Origin: Verrucomicrobiota bacterium | GTDB lineage: Bacteria; Verrucomicrobiota; Verrucomicrobiia; Limisphaerales; PALSA-1396 | Length of the DNA stretch: 64,000 nt | Assembly: GCA_016200005.1 (NCBI GenBank) | Contig: JACQFP010000020.1 | Span: 114,280 to 178,279 of the forward strand | Reading direction: 5' to 3' | In this document: positions 23,617 through 31,806 of the stretch, piece after piece | Numbering within the stretch: position 1 is the stretch's first letter | Layout of the letters: each line of letters opens with the position of its first letter | Made by a program: the position numbers and the translations under genes | The notes under the pieces: generated by a model | What the model was told of the DNA's origin: nothing | Databases searched by the model: none | Seen by the model: only the letters and a program-made list of their open reading frames with translations

Positions 23617-25116
23617 ATGGCACAAGGCTTACACCTAGCCCAGAGAATGACGCAGTCGCAGGTGCTGGCACCGCAGATGTTGCAGTCGCTGGCCCTGTTG
23701 CAGGCGCAAACGCTGGAGTTGAAGGCGTTGGTGGAGCAGGAACTGCAACAGAACCCGGTGTTGGAGGAAGTGCCCCCGGCCGAACTGGAACAACAGGAGA
23801 AAGTCACTCAGGAAGGCAACGAACAAATCGATCAGGTCGATCCCACCGAGCCGCCGGAGGACGTCAATTTTGATCCCGCCACGGAAAAACCGAATGACGA
23901 ACCGGTGGATGACTTTCAAGCCGAGTTCGAGAAGCTGGTCCAACTCGATCAGGAATGGCGCGACAATCTTTCCGACACCAACTTCCGCGTACGGTCCACC
24001 GCCGATGACGAGGAGAAGCGCCAGTTCATGTTTGATTCGCTCGTCGCCAATGCTTCGCTGCAGGAAGCGCTGCTGGAACAGGTCCGGTTGTCGAACATTC
24101 CCGAGGACCAGCGCCCCATCGCCGACATGCTCATTGGCAACATTGATGACCACGGTTATCTCAAGGCCACGGTTGAAGAACTGGCACAAACCACCAGCCT
24201 GCCACCGGAAAAAATCCTGGAAGTGTTGAAGGTCGTGCAGTCCTTTGATCCGCCGGGGGTCGGAGCGCGGGATTTGCAGGAATGTTTGCTGTTGCAATTG
24301 GAGCGTGCCGGGCAGACGGCGACGTTGGAATACCAGATCATCAGCAAATACATGGACGCGCTGGGCAAACGGCGCATCCCGGAAATCGCCCGCGGCCTGG
24401 GCATTGAAGTGGACGAGGTGCAGGAAGCGTTGGAACGGATTGCGTGCCTGGAACCGCGACCGGGCCGGGTCTATCTCTCGGACAACAACCAATACATCAG
24501 CCCGGAAATCTTCGTTCAAAAAGTTGGCGATGAGTTCGTGGTGACAAACAACAATGAACAGATTCCTCATTTGCGAATCAGCAATGCTTACAAGGACCTG
24601 ATGGCCGCGGGCAACAACGCGCCGGAAGTCCGCAGTTATATCCGGGAAAAAATCCGCGCGGGAAAGTTCCTGATCAAAAGTCTGCACCAGCGGCAGATGA
24701 CGATCTTGAACATTGCCAAACAGATCGTGGAACGGCAGCGCGAATTCATGGAAAAAGGCGTGGCATTTCTCAAGCCCCTCACCATGCAACCGGTGGCCGA
24801 GGCCGTGGGCGTTCACGAAACCACGGTGAGCCGGGCTGTTTCCGGCAAATACATGCAAACGCCGCAGGGCGTTTTTGAGATGAAATATTTTTTCACCGGC
24901 GGCATTCAGACGTCCGACGGCGTGGGCGTTTCCAATACCACGGTCAAGGACATGGTGGCGGAGATGTTTCGCAACGAGAACCCGGCCAAACCACTGTCGG
25001 ACCAGGAGATTGTCAAGATGCTGGCCGACAAGGGAATTGTCATGGCGCGACGCACGGTGGCCAAGTATCGCTCCGAGTTGAACATCCTGCCGTCAAACCT
25101 GCGCAAGGTTTACTGA
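23617..25116 (+). CDS. rpoN: RNA polymerase sigma-54 factor RpoN
   Basis: From ATG 23617 (MAQGLHLAQRMTQSQ) the protein has 499 residues; an ATG six codons upstream, at 23599, is an alternative. Region I is Gln/Leu-rich (LAPQMLQSLALLQAQTLELKALVEQEL), region II acidic, then the core-binding domain (FDPPGVGARDLQECLLLQL), a helix-turn-helix (MQPVAEAVGVHETTVSRAV) and the C-terminal RpoN box ARRTVAKYRSEL. It directs RNA polymerase to -24/-12 promoters with enhancer-binding proteins; none of those is in the window. Confidence 0.97.
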   Translation: MAQGLHLAQRMTQSQVLAPQMLQSLALLQAQTLELKALVEQELQQNPVLEEVPPAELEQQEKVTQEGNEQIDQVDPTEPPEDVNFDPATEKPNDEPVDDFQAEFEKLVQLDQEWRDNLSDTNFRVRSTADDEEKRQFMFDSLVANASLQEALLEQVRLSNIPEDQRPIADMLIGNIDDHGYLKATVEELAQTTSLPPEKILEVLKVVQSFDPPGVGARDLQECLLLQLERAGQTATLEYQIISKYMDALGKRRIPEIARGLGIEVDEVQEALERIACLEPRPGRVYLSDNNQYISPEIFVQKVGDEFVVTNNNEQIPHLRISNAYKDLMAAGNNAPEVRSYIREKIRAGKFLIKSLHQRQMTILNIAKQIVERQREFMEKGVAFLKPLTMQPVAEAVGVHETTVSRAVSGKYMQTPQGVFEMKYFFTGGIQTSDGVGVSNTTVKDMVAEMFRNENPAKPLSDQEIVKMLADKGIVMARRTVAKYRSELNILPSNLRKVY

Positions 25117-25142
25117 TTTCGTTTTGTTCCTCTGGCAGAGCC

Positions 25143-25712
25143 TTATTTCTTCTTGAACTCAGCTTTGGTGGCGGCTTGCAGTTCGTCGAGTTCCTCTTTG
25201 AAGGACGCTTTGGTTTCTGTCGTCATGCGGTCGATAAACAGGATGCCGTGCAGATGATCGGTCTCGTGTTGCACAGCGCGGGCGAGCAGGCCACCGCAAC
25301 GGAATTCCAGCCGTTCACCTTTTTCATTCAGCGCGATCACATCCACGGATTCCGGGCGCGTGATGTCGGCAAAAATTTCCGGAAAGCTCAGACACCCTTC
25401 CGGCCCGGCGAGCGGTTTGCCCACGGCCTTGACCTCCGGATTGATCAATACCAGTGGCATGAAAGCGTTGACGTCGGCAAGCCGCCCGTTCAATTCGAGA
25501 GTGGACGGACGATCCGTCACGTTGCGCAAGTCGAGCACCGTCAGTTGCAGCGCGTGGCCGACCTGTTGCGCGGCCAGACCGATGCCGCGGTTGGTGTTCA
25601 TGGTTTCAAACATGTCCGCGATCAGTTGTTTGATGGCGGGCGTGATGGTCTCAATGCGCGCTCCTTTCTTGCGAAGCGTCGGATGGCCATATTTAAGAAC
25701 GGGCAGGTTCAT
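25143..25712 (-). CDS. def: peptide deformylase
   Basis: The 189-residue protein has all three deformylase motifs: GIGLAAQQVG (motif 1), EGCLSFPE (motif 2, metal Cys) and QHETDHLHG (motif 3, two His and the catalytic Glu). It removes the formyl group from the initiator methionine of new proteins, using Fe2+. The tail is Lys-rich. It lies in a minus-strand run with the PfkB kinase and parB, converging with rpoN. Confidence 0.97.
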   Translation of the reverse strand: MNLPVLKYGHPTLRKKGARIETITPAIKQLIADMFETMNTNRGIGLAAQQVGHALQLTVLDLRNVTDRPSTLELNGRLADVNAFMPLVLINPEVKAVGKPLAGPEGCLSFPEIFADITRPESVDVIALNEKGERLEFRCGGLLARAVQHETDHLHGILFIDRMTTETKASFKEELDELQAATKAEFKKK

Positions 25713-25755
25713 CTAACACGAAAGTATCACGAGCGATTTTCTGAAGTGAAGCAAG

Positions 25756-26877
25756 CTAATCTGCCGGCCAGCGACACAACAACGAGGCCACGTCCCCGAT
25801 GGTCGGGCTTTGGCCGGTGCGCACGTAATGTCCGCTGGTGGCGACACCCGTCAACAAGCAGAGATCGTTTTCAAAGCCAAGCAGCTTGCCGAGGCAAAAA
25901 CCGGAATTAAAATGGTCTCCTGCGCCGGTCGTGATCAACGGTTCGCCGAGATACGGCCCGTCCACCCGCTGGACGTTTCCCTCGCTGACTGCCAGCGCAA
26001 AGGAGACTGGATGCACAACCAAGGTGTTGACGGGCACCCGCCGATGGATTTCCAGCGCGGTTGCCGAAAGTCCTTCGGCTGATCGGTCGTGTGTCGAAAG
26101 TCCCAGCACCGCGCCGATTTCGCCCGCTTCCTTTTCATTGAGACCCAACAACACATCAAAATGTTTTTCAAAGGCGACAATCAATTCCAGCGCACGCCGG
26201 ATGTCTTCGGGGTTGCGCTTTTCCGGGTCCGCCAGGTCGATAAACATCCTGCGCCGCGAACCGTTCAATCCCGGACAAACCTCCTTGAGCAACGCCGCCC
26301 AGACATCGCTCATGTAGGGCAGCATCGTCCAGTTGACGAAGCCGATGAGATCGGCCTGGCTGAGTTGAGCGGCCAGTTTGTCGCGACCGAACCGCGTTTC
26401 AATGTTCGGCCAGTTGACCTCTTTCAACGGCGTGTGTTTGCCGAGCATGATTTTGCCGTCTGCAAATTCCAGCGCATCGGTGTGGCCCGGCTCGGCGATG
26501 CTGTGGACTTCGGCGCGCCGCGCAAATTCGGCGAACACGGGATGGAGATTCGGATAACCCAGCGTGCCGAGGTAAGTCACCTGGAGTCCGAAGCGGGCGA
26601 GCGCGTCGGCCATGATGGGGCCGTTGCCGCCGAGTTTGGTGCGTTGGTTGACCAATTCGATGTTGGTGCTCTGTCCGGCCGCGGCGGCCAGCCGTTGCGA
26701 CAACCGGGCGATGGTGGGCAGACGTTGGAAGGATTCGGCGCTGTCGCGTTTATCCACGACGTGCACGATTTCATCGACAAAGCCATCCAGACCGATAAAC
26801 GCCTTCAGTTCGCGGGCGCGCGGGCTGGCGGCGCGGAGTTGATGTGCGCATTGTTCGCGGAGGTCCGTCGGTTGCAT
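25756..26877 (-). CDS. PfkB-family carbohydrate kinase
   Basis: The 373-residue protein has the ribokinase-like core: LGGNGPIMADALARFG near the N-terminal signature, and the C-terminal signature TTGAGDHFNSGFCLG with the catalytic base Asp and anion hole. The substrate sugar or nucleoside cannot be deduced. An unusual insertion of about 60 residues lies in the centre (VCPGLNGSRRRMFIDLADPEKRN). It is 43 bases upstream of def and follows parB on the same strand. Confidence 0.88.
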   Translation of the reverse strand: MQPTDLREQCAHQLRAASPRARELKAFIGLDGFVDEIVHVVDKRDSAESFQRLPTIARLSQRLAAAAGQSTNIELVNQRTKLGGNGPIMADALARFGLQVTYLGTLGYPNLHPVFAEFARRAEVHSIAEPGHTDALEFADGKIMLGKHTPLKEVNWPNIETRFGRDKLAAQLSQADLIGFVNWTMLPYMSDVWAALLKEVCPGLNGSRRRMFIDLADPEKRNPEDIRRALELIVAFEKHFDVLLGLNEKEAGEIGAVLGLSTHDRSAEGLSATALEIHRRVPVNTLVVHPVSFALAVSEGNVQRVDGPYLGEPLITTGAGDHFNSGFCLGKLLGFENDLCLLTGVATSGHYVRTGQSPTIGDVASLLCRWPAD

Positions 26878-26928
26878 GAATTGATTGGGTTGGGTAAAGT
26901 TCGTTTGTGCGGGTCGGTGCGCAAATCC

Positions 26929-27831
26929 TCAGTCGGTTGTCACCCCGACAATTTGCAAAATGCGCTCCAGATCGTCGTCGTTGAAGAAGGATACTTCCAG
27001 CGCGCCTTTGCCGTGGTGATACTTTAAGTGAACCTTGGTACCAAACCGTTCCCGCAACCGGCCTTCCAGATCCGCCAGATGAGAATCACGCGTGAGCGGA
27101 ATACTGAGCGAGGTTTTTCGGTTCGCGCCCGCTTCCCGGGCTTGCAGCCGGGCCACGAGTTCTTCCGTTTGGCGAACGTTCAAGCCATCTTTGATGACAC
27201 GTTCCGCCGCGAGTTTCTGCTGCTTTTCGGTGGCCAGACCGAGGATGACCTTGGCGTGGCCGACGGAAATGCGGCCTTCGCGCATCTCCTTCTGGACGCC
27301 CTCGGGCAATTTCAACAGGCGCAGGGCATTGGCGACGACGGCGCGACTCTTGCCAACCTTGGTGGCGACGTCGTCCTGCCGAAGCTGAAATTGTTCGACG
27401 AGTTGAGCGTAGCCGAGCGCTTCCTCGATGGGATTGAGATTCTCGCGCTGCAGGTTTTCGATCAGCGCCAGCTCGAGCACGGCGGCGTCATCCGCGGTCC
27501 GCACAATGACGGGCACCTCGGCCAGCCCCAGCAACTGCGCCGCCCGCCAACGACGTTCGCCGGCGATCAATTCCAGATGTTCGCCGACCTCCCGCACGAT
27601 GAGCGGCTGAACGATGCCCTGTTCCTTGATCGAATCCGCCAGCTCGCGGAGCGTGTCCACGGAAAAATCCTTGCGCGGTTGAAACGGGCAGGGGCGGATA
27701 CGGTCGAGGCCGACCCGTTGCACCTGTTCAGTTGTTTCGATGGTGGCGGACGCCGGCGGCGGCGGCGTTACGACGGAGGAAGTCCCGCCCAACAGCGCGC
27801 CGAGGCCGCGGCCCAAAGCTGTTTTTGCCAT
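26929..27831 (-). CDS. parB: chromosome partitioning protein ParB
   Basis: The ATG at 27831 (MAKTALGRGLGALLGG) gives 300 residues starting with the typical ParB Gly-rich leader. The CTPase domain has FQPRKDF, QPLIVREVGEHLELIAGERRWRAAQ and ENLQRENLNPIEEA; the parS-binding helix-turn-helix has QDDVATKVGKSRAVVANALRLLKLP. A dimerisation tail follows. ParB loads at parS and spreads to organise the origin region. A parA gene, normally just upstream, is absent: a divergent DUF309 gene lies there. Confidence 0.95.
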   Translation of the reverse strand: MAKTALGRGLGALLGGTSSVVTPPPPASATIETTEQVQRVGLDRIRPCPFQPRKDFSVDTLRELADSIKEQGIVQPLIVREVGEHLELIAGERRWRAAQLLGLAEVPVIVRTADDAAVLELALIENLQRENLNPIEEALGYAQLVEQFQLRQDDVATKVGKSRAVVANALRLLKLPEGVQKEMREGRISVGHAKVILGLATEKQQKLAAERVIKDGLNVRQTEELVARLQAREAGANRKTSLSIPLTRDSHLADLEGRLRERFGTKVHLKYHHGKGALEVSFFNDDDLERILQIVGVTTD

Positions 27832-27941
27832 GACGCGAGAGTGTCGCAGGGTGGGGGAGTTGTCAACGCGAAGCCGCAAGCCAAATGTGAAGGCGGCGTA
27901 ATCCGCTTTCCGTTTCACGGTTCGCGATTTACGCTGACCTG

Positions 27942-28376
27942 GTGAGCAAGAAGAGCGGAAAAATCGCGGCGTTGATTGAAGATTGTCGCGGACGCGATCT
28001 GGACGCGCACTACCTGGGATATTTCGAATGTTTCAATCGCCAGCTCTTTTATGAGGCGCACGATGTTCTGGAAGGACTTTGGCTGGCCGACAAGCAGGGG
28101 CCGAATCATTCGTTCTACAAGGGGTTGATCCAACTGGCCGGGGCTTTTGTGCATTTGCAGAAAGATCGCCTGCGTCCGGCGGCGGCCTTGTTCAAACTGG
28201 CCCGGGCAAATCTCTTGAAATATCCTCCGGTTCACCAGCGGCTTGAAGTCGTCCCAGTGCTTGCCTGGATCGAGCAATGGCTTGGCGAATTGGAGTCCAA
28301 CCATTTTACTGTCAACCCACTCACGCCGGACAATGTTCCGATGCTCCATCTCCTGCCCGAAGCGGATGGCCGCTGA
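27942..28376 (+). CDS. DUF309 domain protein
   Basis: The 144-residue protein starts with GTG at 27942. The helical core YFECFNRQLFYEAHDVLEGLW and FYKGLIQLAGAFVHLQKDR is the DUF309 signature, with conserved His and Glu that suggest metal binding. No function is established. It is divergent from parB across 110 bases. Confidence 0.88.
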   Translation: MSKKSGKIAALIEDCRGRDLDAHYLGYFECFNRQLFYEAHDVLEGLWLADKQGPNHSFYKGLIQLAGAFVHLQKDRLRPAAALFKLARANLLKYPPVHQRLEVVPVLAWIEQWLGELESNHFTVNPLTPDNVPMLHLLPEADGR

Positions 28377-28500
28377 TTTGTTGTAGCTTTCCGCAGCCGT
28401 AGAAAATTTCCTCGGAGTTACGGCGCAGCCGCTGGCGCAAGGGAGCGCGGAATTTATTCTGCCTCGATGTGGTTCAGCGCACGGAGCATGGACTCGTGGG

Positions 28501-28561
28501 AAAGGCTGAAGTCCAAATGCCAAAGTCATTTTCAGCATTCAGCATTTAGACTTCAGCCTTT
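28501..28561. repeat. TTCAGC-type repeat copy
   Basis: It reads ggctgaagtccaaatgcc, then cagcattcagcatttagac and ttcagcctttc. Its right half is nearly identical to the copy at 30056-30126. Confidence 0.65.
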
Positions 28562-28588
28562 CTTGGTCGTCCGACGTTTCTGTGACGC

Positions 28589-29929
28589 TCATGGCTTCGT
28601 TGCCAGCGAGGCGCAGATCAGTTCATGGCAGTTTCGAGCGAAGACGTGCCGGTTGGCAAAAGCCAGCGGGGCAAAGACTATCTTTCGATCACCAAATTGG
28701 TAATCGGGTTCGATCAGTTGGACGCGGCTCTGTTCATAATAACCCGCCGCATCCAGCCGCGCTCGGATCAGGTTGCCCTGGTCGGTGAAGATCAGCACCG
28801 AATCACCGTTGGGCGTCAAATGAATCGTCGCGGCATTGGCGAGTCCGGTCACCTTGTCGGTTTCCCAGACTTGTTTGCCGGTGCGCGCTTCCAGACAAAC
28901 CAGGCGACCACCCATTTTCCCGGCAAACACATGCTCGCCCAGGATCAACGGCATGCACGTGTGGCTCAGGACGCGGAGCGACAACGCTTTCGTCTCCGGC
29001 CAAAGCACCGACGCAGCCGGTTTGTTGCGACCAAGTCGGAACATCAACCCGCTAACCAGCAACATTTCGCCGCGATGCACCGGAGTCGCCACCGCGTAAT
29101 CTTCGCGAGTAATGAGTTCCTCTCGCCACCAAGTTTTGCCCGTTGCCGGATTTAACGATGTCACGGCTTTGGGCGTCCAGACAATCAACTGTCTTTTCCC
29201 GCCGGCGCTGATGACGATGGGCGAACTAAAAGCGTGTGGTGGGTCATTGAGCGCGCGCCAGACTTCCTTGCCCGTCCGTTTGTCGAAGGCAACGACGCAC
29301 GCGCTCGGCTTGCCACAGATGAGAACAACCAGAAGACCGCCTTCAATCAAAGGACAGGAGGTCATTTCTGGAGACTCCTCCAAACGGTAGGTCTGCGTGA
29401 GTATCTTTTTCCAGATCAGCCTGCCCGTGCGCGCATCGAGACACAACAGATCGCCCGTCGCTCCCAGAGTGAACAGGCGACCGCCTTCGACGATGGGTGT
29501 CGGACACGGCCCGGAAGGGCTGCCCTGTTTCTGTTGTTCGAAGGCTCGTTCAACATAATGGACTTCATTGGAGGAAATCCAGAGCGGTTTCCCACTCCGC
29601 TCATCAAAGCAGTGAACGCGCTCCCATGACTTGGGCTTCTCCAATCTGGAGTCTGTGACATAGACACGACCCTTGGCCACGACTGGTGAGGAGAATCCCG
29701 CACCAATCGGCGCGCGCCAGCGAACCTTCAATCCTTCAGCCGGGAAAGTTTGCAGAATGCCGGTTTCGTTCCAGACGCTGTCGCGGTTGGACCCGCGGAA
29801 CTGCGGCCAATCCTCCGCCCGCGCTGTAAGGGACAACAGCAAGGCAAGCGCAACAGGCAATCGATTCAGAGCGCTGAGCCTGGACCCGGGGGAAAGGCTC
29901 AAGTCCGAAGGCCGCAGGCTAAAGGCCAT
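28589..29929 (-). CDS. PQQ-like beta-propeller repeat protein (secreted), copy 1
   Basis: From ATG 29929 (MAFSLRPSDLSLSPG) the protein has 446 residues with a hydrophobic signal ALALLLSLTARA followed by EDWPQFRG, the usual mature start of BamB/PQQ-like propellers. Repeated blades show the pattern VYVTDS, LLCLDARTGRLIW, CVVAFDKRTGKEVW and LVCLEARTGKQVW. PQQ-binding catalytic residues are not evident, so a binding or scaffold role is likely. It is about half identical by eye to the next gene (30149), a tandem duplicate. Part of its signal region lies in repeat-like DNA. Confidence 0.88.
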   Translation of the reverse strand: MAFSLRPSDLSLSPGSRLSALNRLPVALALLLSLTARAEDWPQFRGSNRDSVWNETGILQTFPAEGLKVRWRAPIGAGFSSPVVAKGRVYVTDSRLEKPKSWERVHCFDERSGKPLWISSNEVHYVERAFEQQKQGSPSGPCPTPIVEGGRLFTLGATGDLLCLDARTGRLIWKKILTQTYRLEESPEMTSCPLIEGGLLVVLICGKPSACVVAFDKRTGKEVWRALNDPPHAFSSPIVISAGGKRQLIVWTPKAVTSLNPATGKTWWREELITREDYAVATPVHRGEMLLVSGLMFRLGRNKPAASVLWPETKALSLRVLSHTCMPLILGEHVFAGKMGGRLVCLEARTGKQVWETDKVTGLANAATIHLTPNGDSVLIFTDQGNLIRARLDAAGYYEQSRVQLIEPDYQFGDRKIVFAPLAFANRHVFARNCHELICASLATKP

Positions 29930-30055
29930 CTTTCGAGCGCTTGTTGATTGTCGTAAGAATGGCAGTGAGTTCAAGGCTTTGGATGAGTAAGGACCCGAAT
30001 CGCAAAGGTCTTTGTTCTCGGTTTCAAATCTTTCGGTCGTTCACTCATGGCCGAA

Positions 30056-30126
30056 AGGCTAAACGCTCAAGGCTAAACGCTAAAGTCATTTTCAGCATTC
30101 AGCATTCAGCATTTAGACTTCAGCCT
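30056..30126. repeat. TTCAGC-type repeat copy
   Basis: ggctaaacgctcaaggctaa, then cagcattcagcattcagc and agacttcagcctttcc lie between the two tandem PQQ-like genes. The right half matches the copy at 28501-28561. Confidence 0.65.
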
Positions 30127-30148
30127 TTCCTGCCACTTCGTGTGACCC

Positions 30149-31561
30149 TCACGGCCTCGCTGCCAGGGAGGCGCAGATCAGTTCCTCGTCGTTGCGGGCA
30201 AAGACGCAGCGATTCACATAAACCGGCGGAACCCACGCAAGCCTTCGCGTCCCCAAAACTGAAGTTGGTTTGAGCAGATGCACACGGCTGATCTCGCGGT
30301 AAGCGTCAGGCGCGAGGCGCGCTAAGATCAAGTTCCCTTCGTCTGTGAAAAGGAACGTGGCACCACCGTTGGGCGTCAGGTGGATGCTGGCGCCGAATTT
30401 CAGCTCGGTCACGTTGGTCGTCCCCCATAGCTGTTTGCCGGTCCCCGCCTCCAGACAGACCAGTTCCCCGCTAGATTTCGCCGAATACACGTAGTCGCCC
30501 TGCAACATTGGCGTCGAGGTGTTGCTCAAGAGTCGTTTGGAGGGAGCCATCGTGTCTGGCCAGAGCACCTTGGCCGCGGGTCGGTTGGTGTCCAATTCAA
30601 ACATCAAACCGGAAATCAGCAGCCGGTTTTTCTGAACGACCGGCGTGGGGATTGAATCGTTGCTGCTCGTCACCATCATTTCCCGCCAGTAAGTTTCGCC
30701 GGTGGCGGGATTCAAGGAAGTTACGGACGTGTCGGTCCAGACAATCAACTGCCGTTTGCCGCCAGCCACGATGATCAAGGGTGAACTATTGGACAATGGG
30801 TTATCCAACGCTTTCCAAACCTCCTTCCCCGTCCGCTTGTCGAGCGCGATGACACAGCCGCCCGGCTTGGCGCCGGCGAACAAGATCAAAAGATTCCCTT
30901 CAATCAACGGTGACCCACGGACACTCAGTATTCCGACTTCGTATTTCTGGTCCAGATGTGTTTCCCAAATTACTTTGCCGCTCCGCGCGTCCAGACAATC
31001 CACCTGACCGCTTCGGCCAGACCAGTAAACCTTTCCGGCTTCGACGATCGGTGTCGCGGCCGGACCGCCGCCTTGTTCAGGGACGAAGGCAAAATCCGGA
31101 TAAACTAATTCGTACTCACGGCTCCAGATCAACTTGCCGGTCGATTCCTTAAAGCACTGGATGCGCTCCCAAGCTCTTGGCTTCACCAACCGCATGTCGG
31201 TCAGGTAAACCCGGTCAGCAACTACCACCGGACTTGTCCAACCTGGCCCCACCGGCGTTCGCCAGCGAAACTTCAATCCCTCAGCCGGGAAAGTCCTGAG
31301 AATACCGGTCTCGTTCCAGACGCCATCACGGTTCGGTCCGCGCCACTGTGGCCAATCCGCTGCCTGCACCTCCGCCGTCGTCACCGGCAGGAGCAAAGCC
31401 AACAAAGTTGCCAATCCAATTCGGGAGAGAATCAACGAATGAGAGTAGGCGAATCGAGCCCCTGAACCCACCCCCAGCCCCTCCAAAGAGGGGAGCAGCG
31501 CACAGTGGATTGTTCCCCTCTTGGGAGGGGTCAGGGATGGGTGGGTCGGTGGGAGGTTCAT
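30149..31561 (-). CDS. PQQ-like beta-propeller repeat protein (secreted), copy 2
   Basis: The frame starts with ATG 31561 but the first 33 or so residues (PPTHPSLTPPKRG and so on) are translated from a dispersed DNA repeat at 31467-31545. The true start may be downstream, near the hydrophobic signal SRIGLATLLALLLPVTTAEV; a GTG at about residue 32 is possible. The mature part begins ADWPQWRGPNRDGVWNETGI and has blade motifs VDCLDARSGKVIWE, VIALDKRTGKEVW and LVCLEAGTGKQLW. It is a tandem duplicate of the gene at 28589. Confidence 0.85.
   Translation of the reverse strand: MNLPPTHPSLTPPKRGTIHCALLPSLEGLGVGSGARFAYSHSLILSRIGLATLLALLLPVTTAEVQAADWPQWRGPNRDGVWNETGILRTFPAEGLKFRWRTPVGPGWTSPVVVADRVYLTDMRLVKPRAWERIQCFKESTGKLIWSREYELVYPDFAFVPEQGGGPAATPIVEAGKVYWSGRSGQVDCLDARSGKVIWETHLDQKYEVGILSVRGSPLIEGNLLILFAGAKPGGCVIALDKRTGKEVWKALDNPLSNSSPLIIVAGGKRQLIVWTDTSVTSLNPATGETYWREMMVTSSNDSIPTPVVQKNRLLISGLMFELDTNRPAAKVLWPDTMAPSKRLLSNTSTPMLQGDYVYSAKSSGELVCLEAGTGKQLWGTTNVTELKFGASIHLTPNGGATFLFTDEGNLILARLAPDAYREISRVHLLKPTSVLGTRRLAWVPPVYVNRCVFARNDEELICASLAARP
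31467..31545. repeat. dispersed CCCCTC/GAGGGG inverted repeat (copy 1)
   Basis: The arms cccccagcccctccaaagag and cccctcttgggaggggtcag flank cgcacagtggattgtt. A close copy lies at 54813-54884 with the shared core gcgcac(a/g)gtggatt(g/a)ttcccctcttgg. Here it reads into the N-terminus of the PQQ-like gene. Confidence 0.75.
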
Positions 31562-31653
31562 GGCAAAATCATCGACACGTTCCTGATGCGCGAGGTCATA
31601 TTCTTTTCAACCCGAACTCCGATGTTGCGGGGAGCACGCCCGCCCCGGGCGTA

Positions 31654-31770
31654 GCGGGACGCGCCCTCGCGTCCCGCATTCGACGCGCAGGGACTCGCAA
31701 CCGTCTTGGAAATTTCCATGCGCCCGATGTTTTCCGCGAGGGCGCGGAAAACAGCACCCGTGGCGGGTGC
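31654..31770. repeat. three perfect hairpins in tandem
   Basis: GCGGGACGCG/CGCGTCCCGC (31654-31677), GTTTTCCGCG/CGCGGAAAAC (31729-31752) and GCACCCG/CGGGTGC (31754-31770) are perfect stems with loops of 3-4 bases. They fill the gap between two PQQ-like genes. None is followed by a T-run. Confidence 0.75.
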
Positions 31771-31806
31771 GCTCCCTTTTCGATTTCAGAGTGCGAGTTC
31801 AACCAA

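Noticed and set aside
27900..27925. parS-like site near parB (gtttcacg)
   Set aside because: Only half of the TGTTTCACGTGAAACA palindrome is present; the other half does not match.
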